A stretch of 64,000 nt of DNA, taken from the NCBI GenBank assembly GCA_045632305.1, contig JAZQWL010000032.1:1-64000 (forward strand), read 5' to 3'. The position numbers were made by a program, and so were the translations under genes. The notes under the pieces are model-generated. The model had not been told where the DNA came from. It saw nothing but the letters and a program-made list of their open reading frames with translations, and ran no database searches. Shown one piece after another: positions 26,074-34,619 of this stretch (the stretch's first letter is position 1; every line of letters starts with the position of its first letter). This DNA is from SVTX01 sp045632305 (lineage in GTDB: Bacteria > Bacillota > Clostridia > Oscillospirales > CAG-272).

Positions 26074-27870
26074 ATGGACATTTTCGACATCTTATCTTTA
26101 GTATGCGGTCTTGCCCTCTTCCTTTACGGAATGGACGTAATGGGTAACGCGCTCAAAAAAAGCGCGGGACGTAAGCTCAAAACTATTCTCGGCAATTTGA
26201 CATCAAGCAAGCTCAAGGGATTTCTGCTCGGTCTTGGTGTAACAGCCATTATTCAGTCTTCATCCGCCACAACGGTAATGGTTGTCGGCTTTGTAAACTC
26301 GGGAACGATGCTTCTCTCGCAGGCGATAAGCGTAATCCTTGGCGCTAACCTCGGCACTGCCGTTACAGCTTGGCTCACAGCGCTCAACAGTCTCGGAAGC
26401 ACGGAAGTCGTATCTGCGGTTTCCTTCCTCGAATACTTTACTCCTGACTTCTGGATGCCTATTTTAGCACTCATCGGTATCGGTCTTATCATGTTCACCA
26501 AGCGTGAAAAACAGAAGGATATCGGTACAATTCTTCTTGGCTTTGCCGTACTTATGGTCGGTATGAGCACGATGTCCGACGGTGTTTCCGGACTCAAGAA
26601 CGATCCTGAATTCCACAAAATCCTTACAGTTTTCACTAATCCCATCGTTGGTGTTATTGCTGGTACAATTCTTACCGCTATCGTACAGTCCTCTTCCGCG
26701 TCGATCGGTATTCTTCAGGCGCTTTCGGTTACAGGTGGCATTTCCTTCGGTATGGCGATCCCGATCGTTCTCGGTCAGAACATCGGTACTTGCGTAACCG
26801 CAATGCTTTCCGCACTCGGTGCTAACAAGAACGGTAAGAGAACGGCTGTCGCTCACCTCTTCTTTAACGTTATCGGCGTTACATTCTGGCTTTCTATGTA
26901 CTATCTCGTTGGCTGGATACTTAATCTTGCTGGCGTGATCAACATCTTTGATTTGGCAACTGCCGCTATCAATCCTTTCGGAATTGCTATTGTACATACA
27001 TGCTTCAAGATCCTTGCTATCATATTTATGTGGCCCTTTACAAAGCTTCTTGAAAAGCTTGCTTGCTCCCTCGTTAAGGGCGATGACAAGAAGGGCGACG
27101 AGTTCACAAATAAGCTCGACGAAAGACTTCTCGACACTCCCTCTATTGCTATCGAACGTAGCCGTGAGGTTGCATCCAATATGGCGAAGATCTCCGCAGA
27201 AGCGCTTCAGTCATCTATCGGTCTTATTGACAATTACGATTCAAGGGTTGCAGATCGCGTTCAGGAGATTGAAGATAAAGCGGATATTTACGAGGACGTT
27301 ATCGGCTCGTATCTCGTTAAGCTTTCTTCACGCAGCATGATCGAGTCCGACAGCCACGAAGTAACAAAGCTTCTCCACATGATCGGCGATCTTGAAAGAA
27401 TTTCCGACCATGCGGCAAACCTCGTTGAATCTGCAGAGGAATTGAAGGACAAGAACCTTAAATTCTCCGAAGATGCTCAGAAGGACCTCGAAAAGCTCTA
27501 TGCCGCGGTTTCTGAAATCGTTGAGATCACAACACAGGCATTTATCGAGAACAATCTTGAGCTTGCGGCAAGGGTTGAGCCCCTTGAGCAGGTAGTTGAC
27601 AGTCTTAAGGAAAACATTCGTCGCGGACACATCATTCGTCTCCAGAAGAGCGAATGTACTATTGAACACGGCTTTGTTCTCGCGGACATCTTAACAAACC
27701 TTGAGAGAGTTTCCGACCACTGTTCAAATATCGCGGGTTGCCTTATTGAAATGACAACGCACGATTCCCTTGATCTTCACAGCTATCTCCACAGCGTTAA
27801 GCTCGGAGGCGCGGGCTTCAACAAGCTCTACGAGGAATACAAGGAAAAATATAAGCTTTCTTCTAATTAA
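26074..27870 (+). CDS. Na+/phosphate cotransporter family protein with PhoU-like domain
   Basis: Inner-membrane transporter of the NptA/PNaS family, expected to couple sodium entry to phosphate movement. The 598-residue protein has the two inverted QSSSA motifs of the family: QSSSATTVMVVGFVNSG near residues 56-72 and QSSSASIGILQAL near 208-220, in a block of about eight hydrophobic segments (to about 340). The C-terminal 230 residues form two PhoU-like helical bundles, shown by repeated ERISDHAANL / ERVSDHCSNIAG motifs. It has its own promoter and terminator, and no pho genes are adjacent. Direction and ion need experiment in this subfamily. Confidence 0.92.
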   Translation: MDIFDILSLVCGLALFLYGMDVMGNALKKSAGRKLKTILGNLTSSKLKGFLLGLGVTAIIQSSSATTVMVVGFVNSGTMLLSQAISVILGANLGTAVTAWLTALNSLGSTEVVSAVSFLEYFTPDFWMPILALIGIGLIMFTKREKQKDIGTILLGFAVLMVGMSTMSDGVSGLKNDPEFHKILTVFTNPIVGVIAGTILTAIVQSSSASIGILQALSVTGGISFGMAIPIVLGQNIGTCVTAMLSALGANKNGKRTAVAHLFFNVIGVTFWLSMYYLVGWILNLAGVINIFDLATAAINPFGIAIVHTCFKILAIIFMWPFTKLLEKLACSLVKGDDKKGDEFTNKLDERLLDTPSIAIERSREVASNMAKISAEALQSSIGLIDNYDSRVADRVQEIEDKADIYEDVIGSYLVKLSSRSMIESDSHEVTKLLHMIGDLERISDHAANLVESAEELKDKNLKFSEDAQKDLEKLYAAVSEIVEITTQAFIENNLELAARVEPLEQVVDSLKENIRRGHIIRLQKSECTIEHGFVLADILTNLERVSDHCSNIAGCLIEMTTHDSLDLHSYLHSVKLGGAGFNKLYEEYKEKYKLSSN

Positions 27871-27876
27871 AACATA

Positions 27877-27905
27877 GCGGTTGCACTTTCGTGCAACCGC
27901 TTTTA
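27877..27905 (+). terminator. Terminator after the Na/Pi cotransporter gene
   Basis: Perfect 10-bp stem GCGGTTGCAC/GTGCAACCGC with loop TTTC, followed by TTTTA; a possible outer A-T pair is not needed. Confidence 0.9.
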
Positions 27906-28403
27906 TATTACAAATAACAATATTAAATTTAAAATGCTTAAATATATCAACCAGACCGTAATCGGAATCACAAAAACTCCGTACGACGCGCATGCCTTCA
28001 GCCAAAAAATCAAGGTCAATACAACAGAAATAACGGAAAGAAGCAAAATTATCAGGGAGAGTAGCGGCATTTGTAAAGCAAACAAAAGAGGATACCATAA
28101 AAGTGATAAGAAATATACCGCAACCGCAAAAACCGCGCCCTTCAAAAACAAATTTTCAGTTTGAATCGACTGCCCCAAACAGAGCTTATCACGCACGAAT
28201 AAACCAGCGGAAACGCCCAATAAAAACAGTGATATCATATATATAAAATTGAATAACCACATTGGTGGAAACGTGATTTTCCCTGATATTATATGAAGAA
28301 AATCATATTTACCTCTACAAATGATTTTTATTACAAGATACCATAAAACCGCAAGCGCCCCAAATGCCAACGGAATCAGACAATTGTCTTTTTTTATTTT
28401 CAT
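27903..28403 (-). CDS. TspO/MBR-like membrane protein
   Basis: Probable member of the tryptophan-rich sensory protein (TspO/MBR) family, five-helix membrane proteins that bind tetrapyrroles or other hydrophobic ligands. The 166-residue length and five hydrophobic segments fit. Family-like features are the segment FPPMWLFNFIYMISLFLLG (about 44-62) and the block LLWYPLLFALQMPLLSL (about 102-118), followed by a last helix with LIYLSILNLILLF. It has fewer tryptophans than classical TspO, so the assignment is moderate. The start follows TTGAGG. It is convergent with the Na/Pi gene and lies after the penicillin-binding protein gene on the same strand. Confidence 0.62.
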   Translation of the reverse strand: MKIKKDNCLIPLAFGALAVLWYLVIKIICRGKYDFLHIISGKITFPPMWLFNFIYMISLFLLGVSAGLFVRDKLCLGQSIQTENLFLKGAVFAVAVYFLSLLWYPLLFALQMPLLSLIILLLSVISVVLTLIFWLKACASYGVFVIPITVWLIYLSILNLILLFVI

Positions 28404-28454
28404 ACAAACCTCAAGACGTTTTTTATATCTTATGATCTGTATAATTATTATATG

Positions 28455-30494
28455 CTATTTTATAAACCAACCCGATTTAATATTTTCGTCTAAAGAATAA
28501 ATATCAGGGGCTTGCCCCGTGCTTTTATCATAAGTCAATTCAATAACCGAATCTGGTACGGAAAAGCTTTTGTCTGCATTTTTATAGCGGTCAAGAGAAT
28601 ATACGCAAGACATTACGTCATTCCAAATGCTTATCGCAGGATTTCCGTACGAATTGATTTTTCTAGGATATTCATATCCCATCCAAACACCACCTACAAT
28701 TTGCGGGGTAAATCCAATAAAATAACGGTCGCAATTATTGCTCGTGGTTCCCGTTTTTCCTGCAACATCAACGTCCTTATCAAGCGTTATCCTGTTTTTA
28801 GCGGTTCCCTCATTTACCACACCTTGAAGCAGCTTTGTCATAATAGCCGAGCTTTCAGATGAAATCACCTTCTCACAAACGGCTTCATTTTCGAGCAGAA
28901 CGTTCCCATCAGAATCACAGACCTTATAATATGATCTCGGCTTTTTGTAAATTCCGCCGTCAAAAATTGTATATGCGGACGTAACCTCCTCGAGCGTTAC
29001 ACCGTTTTTATGCTGGCCGAGCGCTAAAGATGATTCACACATATCACCGACATCACTTGACGTCCCACTCTTCAAGCTATATAGGTGAAGCTTATTTCTT
29101 AAAAAGTCAAAGCTATTATTTATTCCAAATTCTCTTAAAACTCTCACGCTTACGGTATTCAATGAATTTTCAAGCGCATATTCAATATCAACATCCCCAA
29201 GATAATTACCATTAGCATTCTGCGGCCAATCGCGTCCGTTCACCTGCTCGATCGGTGTATCCGAATATATACTTGACCATGTAATTAACCCTCGGTCAAG
29301 CGCAGGCGCATAAACGGAGAGCGGCTTAATAACCGAACCCGAGGGACGTTTGGTGTCAGTGGCAAAGTTCTGAATCCTATTTTCTCGCTTTTTGCCAATA
29401 TCGCCGACAACGGCTAAAATATCGCCCGTTTTTGAGTCTATCATAATACAAGATGACTTAATACCTTCAAGACCGCAAATATTCTTATTTTTTAAGTTAA
29501 TATAATAGTTTTCAAGAAGATTCTGAATACCTTCATCAATAGCGGTATATATACGCAAATTTCCGTAATACACCATATTTGACGCGGCCGCGCGGTCTAT
29601 CTGATAATACTCTACAAGATCGTTTATTACGTCGTCAATTACCATATCAGTATACCACGAATTGATTTTTTGCGTCGCAGTGCTTATGCTTTTAATATAA
29701 ATTTCTTCACCAACTGCGATGTTATACTCATCTTCACGAATAAAACCTTCCTTTAGCATGCAGGAAAGAATCATATCTCTTCTGCGCTTTGTATTCTCAA
29801 CGTTTTTAATTGGATTATAAACTGTGGGATTGTTGGTTATTGCGGCAATGGTCGCGCATTCCGAAAGAGAAAGCTCCGACAGATCTTTTGAAAAATAGAA
29901 ACGCGCCGCCGCCTTAACTCCCCTGCATCGGTTACCAAGATTTATCACGTTGAGATACATGCACATTATCTCGTCCTTAGTATAAGCTTTTTCGAGATTT
30001 ATCGCGCAAAATATCTCCCGCATTTTTCTTTCAACACTCTTTTCTGCGTCTCCCGTAATGTTTTTGACAAGCTGCTGGGTTATAGTTGATCCACCAAAGC
30101 TCGAGCTTTTCTTCAGTATATAGTTTAGCCCCGCCCTGCCCGTTCTCAAAAAATCAACCCCATTATGTCGGTAAAACCTTTTATCCTCAACCGCAACAAA
30201 AGCATCTATCAGAGTTTTCGGTATCTCTTCAAATTCAACAAAATCAAATTGCTCCTTTGTTTCGATATTAAAATTATCTAAAATATACTCCTTGCCGATC
30301 CTGTTCTCTCTATCATAAAAATTGTAACCGTAAAGAACGGATCTGGCGCATTCCATTTGCGCGCTTATTACTTTTCCGTCTATTGTCATTTCCTTGTAAG
30401 GTTGAATCCGATTATATACAAAAACTGCCATCAGAGTACACGCAACACAAATGATTACAATTGCAAGCAAAATAAACTTTATAAGCTTTTTCAT
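28455..30494 (-). CDS. Class A penicillin-binding protein (bifunctional PBP1 type)
   Basis: Membrane-anchored peptidoglycan glycosyltransferase and DD-transpeptidase. The 679-residue protein has one N-terminal transmembrane helix (about 3-26). The GT51 domain has EDKRFYRHNG with catalytic Glu103, and GGSTITQQLVKN at 134-145. The transpeptidase domain has SVIK (Ser387 to Lys390), SLN (444-446) and KTG (580-582). All catalytic motifs are intact. No C-terminal low-complexity tail is present. The start has a strong GGAGGTG ribosome site. No cell-wall genes are adjacent; it appears monocistronic. Confidence 0.95.
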   Translation of the reverse strand: MKKLIKFILLAIVIICVACTLMAVFVYNRIQPYKEMTIDGKVISAQMECARSVLYGYNFYDRENRIGKEYILDNFNIETKEQFDFVEFEEIPKTLIDAFVAVEDKRFYRHNGVDFLRTGRAGLNYILKKSSSFGGSTITQQLVKNITGDAEKSVERKMREIFCAINLEKAYTKDEIMCMYLNVINLGNRCRGVKAAARFYFSKDLSELSLSECATIAAITNNPTVYNPIKNVENTKRRRDMILSCMLKEGFIREDEYNIAVGEEIYIKSISTATQKINSWYTDMVIDDVINDLVEYYQIDRAAASNMVYYGNLRIYTAIDEGIQNLLENYYINLKNKNICGLEGIKSSCIMIDSKTGDILAVVGDIGKKRENRIQNFATDTKRPSGSVIKPLSVYAPALDRGLITWSSIYSDTPIEQVNGRDWPQNANGNYLGDVDIEYALENSLNTVSVRVLREFGINNSFDFLRNKLHLYSLKSGTSSDVGDMCESSLALGQHKNGVTLEEVTSAYTIFDGGIYKKPRSYYKVCDSDGNVLLENEAVCEKVISSESSAIMTKLLQGVVNEGTAKNRITLDKDVDVAGKTGTTSNNCDRYFIGFTPQIVGGVWMGYEYPRKINSYGNPAISIWNDVMSCVYSLDRYKNADKSFSVPDSVIELTYDKSTGQAPDIYSLDENIKSGWFIK

Positions 30495-30570
30495 TCACAA
30501 CACACCTCCGATAATTTCTCTGTTTTTATAATGTTCAAAAACGCAAATAAAAAACGAAAAATTTCTCGGT

Positions 30571-30617
30571 AAAAATACAAAAAAATACTGCCGCAAGTAA
30601 TTTTTGCAGCAGTATTT
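30571..30617 (-). terminator. Terminator of the metallophosphoesterase gene
   Basis: On the minus strand a 14-bp stem (30617-30604 with 30596-30583, one mismatch) is followed by TTTTTGTATTTTT. The stem overlaps the stop codon region of the gene. Confidence 0.85.
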
Positions 30618-31380
30618 AAACTGATTTTATATCTACTATTACTATTTCGCAAGGATTAAAGAGTCGTGGGATGAGTCTTTCAGGGTTCGATGCGCCTGCA
30701 GAAACTATCATCTTATTGTGATACATTCCCGACGAATATTTTGGAAGAAATCCCTGATTCGGAGCATATATTCCTTTCCCGAAAAGCTTCCACTGTCCGC
30801 CGTGAGTATGTCCCGAAATGATCAGATCAAAATCCAAGTCACACAAATAAGTGTCATAATACTCGGGCTGGTGCGACACAAGGATCTTAAATCCATCGCG
30901 GTTTGAAAAACGCTTTACAAACTCAATATCAGGCGTCTCGTCCGTCATATCATTGGCGGGCTGAAGCCCTCCTATGAGAATTTTATCATCTTCTACGTAT
31001 TCCAATGCCCTATCATTAATAAGATGAACTCCGCAGCTATCAAGACGCGATAAATTCTCGGGCGTTATTTCCGCCTCACCTTCGCATCTCTTGTGTGTCT
31101 CTCTGTGTGAGCCGAATCTCTCATGATTACCGAACGCGTAGTACGTTGGCGCGATCTTCCCAATGATTTCCAAAAACTTAAAGCCGATTTCATTTTCCTT
31201 GTCGCGAGCTCCGTCAAGACGCTCAAGCATATCCCCCGCGCAAATAATAATATCCGCCCGAGCGCGTTTTATTGCTTCAAGACATTTATCGTATTTTTGC
31301 GAATGCATGTCGCTCACAATACAGACCTTTAGATTATTATTCAATTTTGACGTTTTAACTGAATATTCTCTGGTCTTCAT
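30616..31380 (-). CDS. Calcineurin-like metallophosphoesterase (YkuE-like)
   Basis: Two-metal phosphoesterase. The 254-residue protein has the conserved sequence of metal ligands: SDMHSQ (about 23-28), CAGDMLE (47-53), FGNHERFG (about 83-90), LVSHQPEYYD (about 166-175) and SGHTHGGQW (about 188-196). Such proteins in Bacillota often hydrolyse phosphodiesters, but the substrate is not defined. There is no signal peptide or membrane helix, so it is cytoplasmic. It lies between two terminators on the minus strand, so it is a single-gene unit. Confidence 0.9.
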   Translation of the reverse strand: MKTREYSVKTSKLNNNLKVCIVSDMHSQKYDKCLEAIKRARADIIICAGDMLERLDGARDKENEIGFKFLEIIGKIAPTYYAFGNHERFGSHRETHKRCEGEAEITPENLSRLDSCGVHLINDRALEYVEDDKILIGGLQPANDMTDETPDIEFVKRFSNRDGFKILVSHQPEYYDTYLCDLDFDLIISGHTHGGQWKLFGKGIYAPNQGFLPKYSSGMYHNKMIVSAGASNPERLIPRLFNPCEIVIVDIKSV

Positions 31381-31400
31381 GAAAGCTCCTTATTTTCCTT

Positions 31401-31437
31401 AAAAATACAGTCCGAAGAATCGGACTGTATTTTTATT
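31401..31437. terminator. Terminator of the C-GCAxxG-C-C gene
   Basis: A perfect 15-bp stem AAAAATACAGTCCGA/TCGGACTGTATTTTT with loop AGAA. It is symmetric, so it can act in either direction; it lies downstream of the minus-strand gene ending at 31437. Confidence 0.9.
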
Positions 31438-31901
31438 TATATTTCTCCGTGTTTTTGAAGAAATTCATGTAAAATTTTTGCCGCGAATTCAATTTGCTCG
31501 GGACACGGGCGTTTTTTATAATACTCATCGCTTCGTTTTTCCGGAACAGTACCGTCAGTATTCGGTACGCCTGCAAGAAGTTCTTTACACACGATAGAGC
31601 CGTATTCCGAAGTAAATATACCCGCAAGCTCCTGAATTTCAGAATACAGGCGTTTTTTACCCTCATAATCCTTTGGATCGGAATATCCCCTCAGATAACC
31701 CAGAACAAGAAACATTCCGCTGACCGCTCCGCAAACCTCGCGAAGGCGTCCCATTCCACCGCCAAAGGATGAAGACGCGCAAAGCAATGCGTCCTTTGGC
31801 AAGGATATTAAGTCTGAAAAGGCCAAAACAACTGCCTGAGAGCAATTGAATCCCTCGAGAAAATAATTCCTCGCAATCAATCCTCTTTCATTTGAAGTCA
31901 T
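31437..31901 (-). CDS. C-GCAxxG-C-C family protein
   Basis: Small cytoplasmic protein of the C_GCAxxG_C_C family (154 residues), thought from its conserved cysteines and genomic contexts to be redox or electron-transfer related, without known reaction. Cys20 (GFNCSQAV), Cys57 in EVCGAVSGM (the GCA-like centre), VCKELL around residue 105 and a late RPCPEQ provide the family's spaced cysteines; GGGMGR precedes the central one. The start lies 2 bases after the rhamnosidase stop, with AAAGGG inside that gene's end, so the two are co-transcribed. Confidence 0.88.
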   Translation of the reverse strand: MTSNERGLIARNYFLEGFNCSQAVVLAFSDLISLPKDALLCASSSFGGGMGRLREVCGAVSGMFLVLGYLRGYSDPKDYEGKKRLYSEIQELAGIFTSEYGSIVCKELLAGVPNTDGTVPEKRSDEYYKKRPCPEQIEFAAKILHEFLQKHGEI

Positions 31902-31903
31902 GA

Positions 31904-34507
31904 TTATATACCCTTTACCGCGTCATTTCCAACGACGATTCTGTATTTGCCGGAGCCGAGACGGTTTTCAAAAATTTCATCTCCGGAAGCGTCGGTGATC
32001 TTGCAATTCGGAATCTTTACATAGCAAGTTGTATTCGCAGGAACAGTGAGCTTGTATCTTCTCTTATGCTCATTACCCTTTCTTACTACCTTGATATCAC
32101 CCGCAGCTGTAGACAGCGTTACGTCAAAAGCACGAACGGAATCGATAATTATCGGTGACAGTTCGAACTCGGAGAATCCGGGCTTCAAGGGCTTGATACC
32201 CGCAATATGCGAGTAGCAAACGTACAAAAATGCTCCGTGCATCGGGTGATTATAGGATGAAGCGGACATATTTCTGGGCATTACGGAGTGCATGGAAATA
32301 TCCTCCCACACGGTCGTAGCACCGTCGTCAAGCATTGTTGCGAAGCTCGGGAAATCCTTATTAAACAGATACGACATAGCAATATCTCCGTAGCCACCCT
32401 CAATAAGCGCGGGAACGAGATACTTATTACCGTATATACCCGTCTGCATTCTGAATTCGTCTCTTTCGATCCTGTCTGCAATGGAGAACAAAAGCTCATG
32501 GTAGTATCCGTCCGGATAAATACCAGTCTTAAGAGCCGCTCCATCGCTTCCCCAATAGCCGTAAGTGTGCTTTTCATAGTCAAAGAAATGACGGTTAAAC
32601 GACTCCTTAACTTTTGAAGCAATATTCTCATAATATTCGGGATCGCCAAGCTTCAATTCACGGCAAAGCTCAGCCATCATCTTGGAGTTTTCATAAAGCT
32701 GAATCGTAGCGGAATGCGCGACGCACATTCTTCTTGGATCCTTATTTCCGATAGGAGGATGCCAGTCGCCAAGTCCTTCGTAAATAATGTAATCGTCCGA
32801 TCTGTCAAGCTCGTGCTGATACCACTCCTGCATCAAATCAAAATTATTGATTACCGCGGACGAATGACCGCAATATTTATACATATTATACGGAATGACA
32901 ATCTGCGCACAGCCCCAAAGCGGTGTAGCGTTACCGCAAAGACGCTTACCGGGAGCAATCTGCGGCCAGGTTCCGTAAACCTCTTTCGAGGATCTGATAT
33001 CATCAAGATATTTTTCATACGAAGCAACGGAATCATAAGTCATAAGGCCGTAATCCGAAACAAGCTGAGCGTCACCGAGCCAGCCGCACTTTTCTCTTAC
33101 GGGACAGTCCTCGGGGAAACCGTGCCAATTAGATCTGAACGTATTGTCCATTACGTCCATAAGACGCGTAAGATAGGTATTGGAGGACGTAAAGCTACTT
33201 CCCTTTTTGAAATCCGTAGAAAGAGCTAGTCCCTTTACCATTGAAGGCGACGGTACCATTCCATATCCCTGTGACAGATCATAGAATCCCGAAACCTCAA
33301 CGTATCTGAATCCATGATAAGTAAGTCTTGGTGTATAAACCTCTCCTTCGGTATCGCCACGGCAAATGTAAATGTCCTGCTGAATACACTGAGTTGCCAT
33401 ACTTCCGACAGAACGCATATCAAGTGCGCCACCCTCGTCAAGAGTCTCGGCGTATCTGAACACGTAAACACAACCGCGAGGAGCACGAGGCAGATGAAAT
33501 TCAACAGTACCCGCGATATTTTCACCGATATCGAAGATCCACGTTCCGTCCTTGCTTCCGCTTGCAGCTCGTACTTCCTTAGTTTCCACCTCTCGAATAA
33601 CTCTTACAGGAGGCATCAGTGCGGGCGTCAAAACACCCTTAGGCGTTGTATCCTCAATAACGTGATGCCATCTTGCATCCGAGCCGTCATAATCGGCAAA
33701 TCCCTGAACCTCAAGGCGACAATCGTACGCCTCTCCCTCGTAAATATTATTAAGTGTGATCGGGCTGTATACAAATTTCCAATCCTCAGTATTTGTGGTA
33801 ATTATCTTCTTTTCACCGTTTCTGAATTCGATTTCAAGATAAATCTTCGCGCAAACGTCACCGTAAACAAATCCAAGATAACCCCAAACACAGCTTTGAG
33901 AATAAAATCCCTCGCCCAACAGCACAGTAAGAGCATTTCCACCCTTTTTGAGCAAATGCGTAAGATCATATTTTCTGTAATAAACCGTCTTTTCATAGTT
34001 CGTGAAGGGCGGTTCAATATAATGATCGTCAGTTCTCTGACCGTTCACGTAATATTCAGCGCAACCGAGACCGCTCGCATACATTACCGCGCGCTTTACT
34101 CTTTTATCAAGAACAAATTTCGTTCTGAGATAAGGAGCCCAGCTCACGATATGCTCAGAGGGCTTGATCCAAACGGCATCTCCCCACTCGTGCGGCAAAA
34201 TTTCTGTCGATGTAGAAACAGATCCGCTTGCTGCATTACCGTAATGATCCCATACGGTTACCTTTATCACAACGTCCGTTTTAGACGGTAATACCAGATT
34301 ATCGAATTTAACGTCGTAAGATTTACTTGACCAAACTACGCCCGAATCAAAATACGTATCATACCCCACAGTTATCACTATTCTGTATGAAGTCTGATAA
34401 GTACGGTTCATATCTGATTTGAGCTTCCAACCAAATCGGAGGCCGCGAGTAAGTATCAATTGCGGATCGCAAACGTTATTTACTGAAATATCATATATTT
34501 TCAGCAT
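31904..34507 (-). CDS. Alpha-L-rhamnosidase, GH78 family
   Basis: Glycoside hydrolase releasing L-rhamnose from glycosides or polysaccharides. The 867-residue protein has beta-sandwich domains in the first half (including a Bac_rhamnosid_N-like region with SGLGCAEYYVNGQR near 145-158). The (alpha/alpha)6 catalytic barrel carries the general-acid motif DCPVREKCGWLGDAQ and the downstream GATTVWE and SYNHPMHGAF motifs. A C-terminal beta domain follows. No signal peptide is seen, so it is intracellular and would act on imported short substrates. The start follows AAAGGAG. No rhamnose catabolic or transporter genes are nearby; the only operon partner is the cysteine-motif protein. Confidence 0.93.
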   Translation of the reverse strand: MLKIYDISVNNVCDPQLILTRGLRFGWKLKSDMNRTYQTSYRIVITVGYDTYFDSGVVWSSKSYDVKFDNLVLPSKTDVVIKVTVWDHYGNAASGSVSTSTEILPHEWGDAVWIKPSEHIVSWAPYLRTKFVLDKRVKRAVMYASGLGCAEYYVNGQRTDDHYIEPPFTNYEKTVYYRKYDLTHLLKKGGNALTVLLGEGFYSQSCVWGYLGFVYGDVCAKIYLEIEFRNGEKKIITTNTEDWKFVYSPITLNNIYEGEAYDCRLEVQGFADYDGSDARWHHVIEDTTPKGVLTPALMPPVRVIREVETKEVRAASGSKDGTWIFDIGENIAGTVEFHLPRAPRGCVYVFRYAETLDEGGALDMRSVGSMATQCIQQDIYICRGDTEGEVYTPRLTYHGFRYVEVSGFYDLSQGYGMVPSPSMVKGLALSTDFKKGSSFTSSNTYLTRLMDVMDNTFRSNWHGFPEDCPVREKCGWLGDAQLVSDYGLMTYDSVASYEKYLDDIRSSKEVYGTWPQIAPGKRLCGNATPLWGCAQIVIPYNMYKYCGHSSAVINNFDLMQEWYQHELDRSDDYIIYEGLGDWHPPIGNKDPRRMCVAHSATIQLYENSKMMAELCRELKLGDPEYYENIASKVKESFNRHFFDYEKHTYGYWGSDGAALKTGIYPDGYYHELLFSIADRIERDEFRMQTGIYGNKYLVPALIEGGYGDIAMSYLFNKDFPSFATMLDDGATTVWEDISMHSVMPRNMSASSYNHPMHGAFLYVCYSHIAGIKPLKPGFSEFELSPIIIDSVRAFDVTLSTAAGDIKVVRKGNEHKRRYKLTVPANTTCYVKIPNCKITDASGDEIFENRLGSGKYRIVVGNDAVKGI

Positions 34508-34619
34508 GGTAAATCTCCTTTATAGGATATATTTTCTCTTTAATTCTATCAAATTTTTTCGCGCTCGTCAATGCTTTTATTAATTTTTACGGAAATATTG
34601 ATAAAAATGGATATAATTT

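Noticed and set aside
26640..26700. Repeated QSSSA coding motif as a DNA repeat
   Set aside because: The two copies are the inverted protein repeats of the Na/Pi family, not a nucleotide repeat element.
33314..34291. A 325-codon open frame opposite the rhamnosidase gene
   Set aside because: Ser/Arg/Ile-rich translation without a domain, fully inside GH78 coding sequence; a shadow frame.
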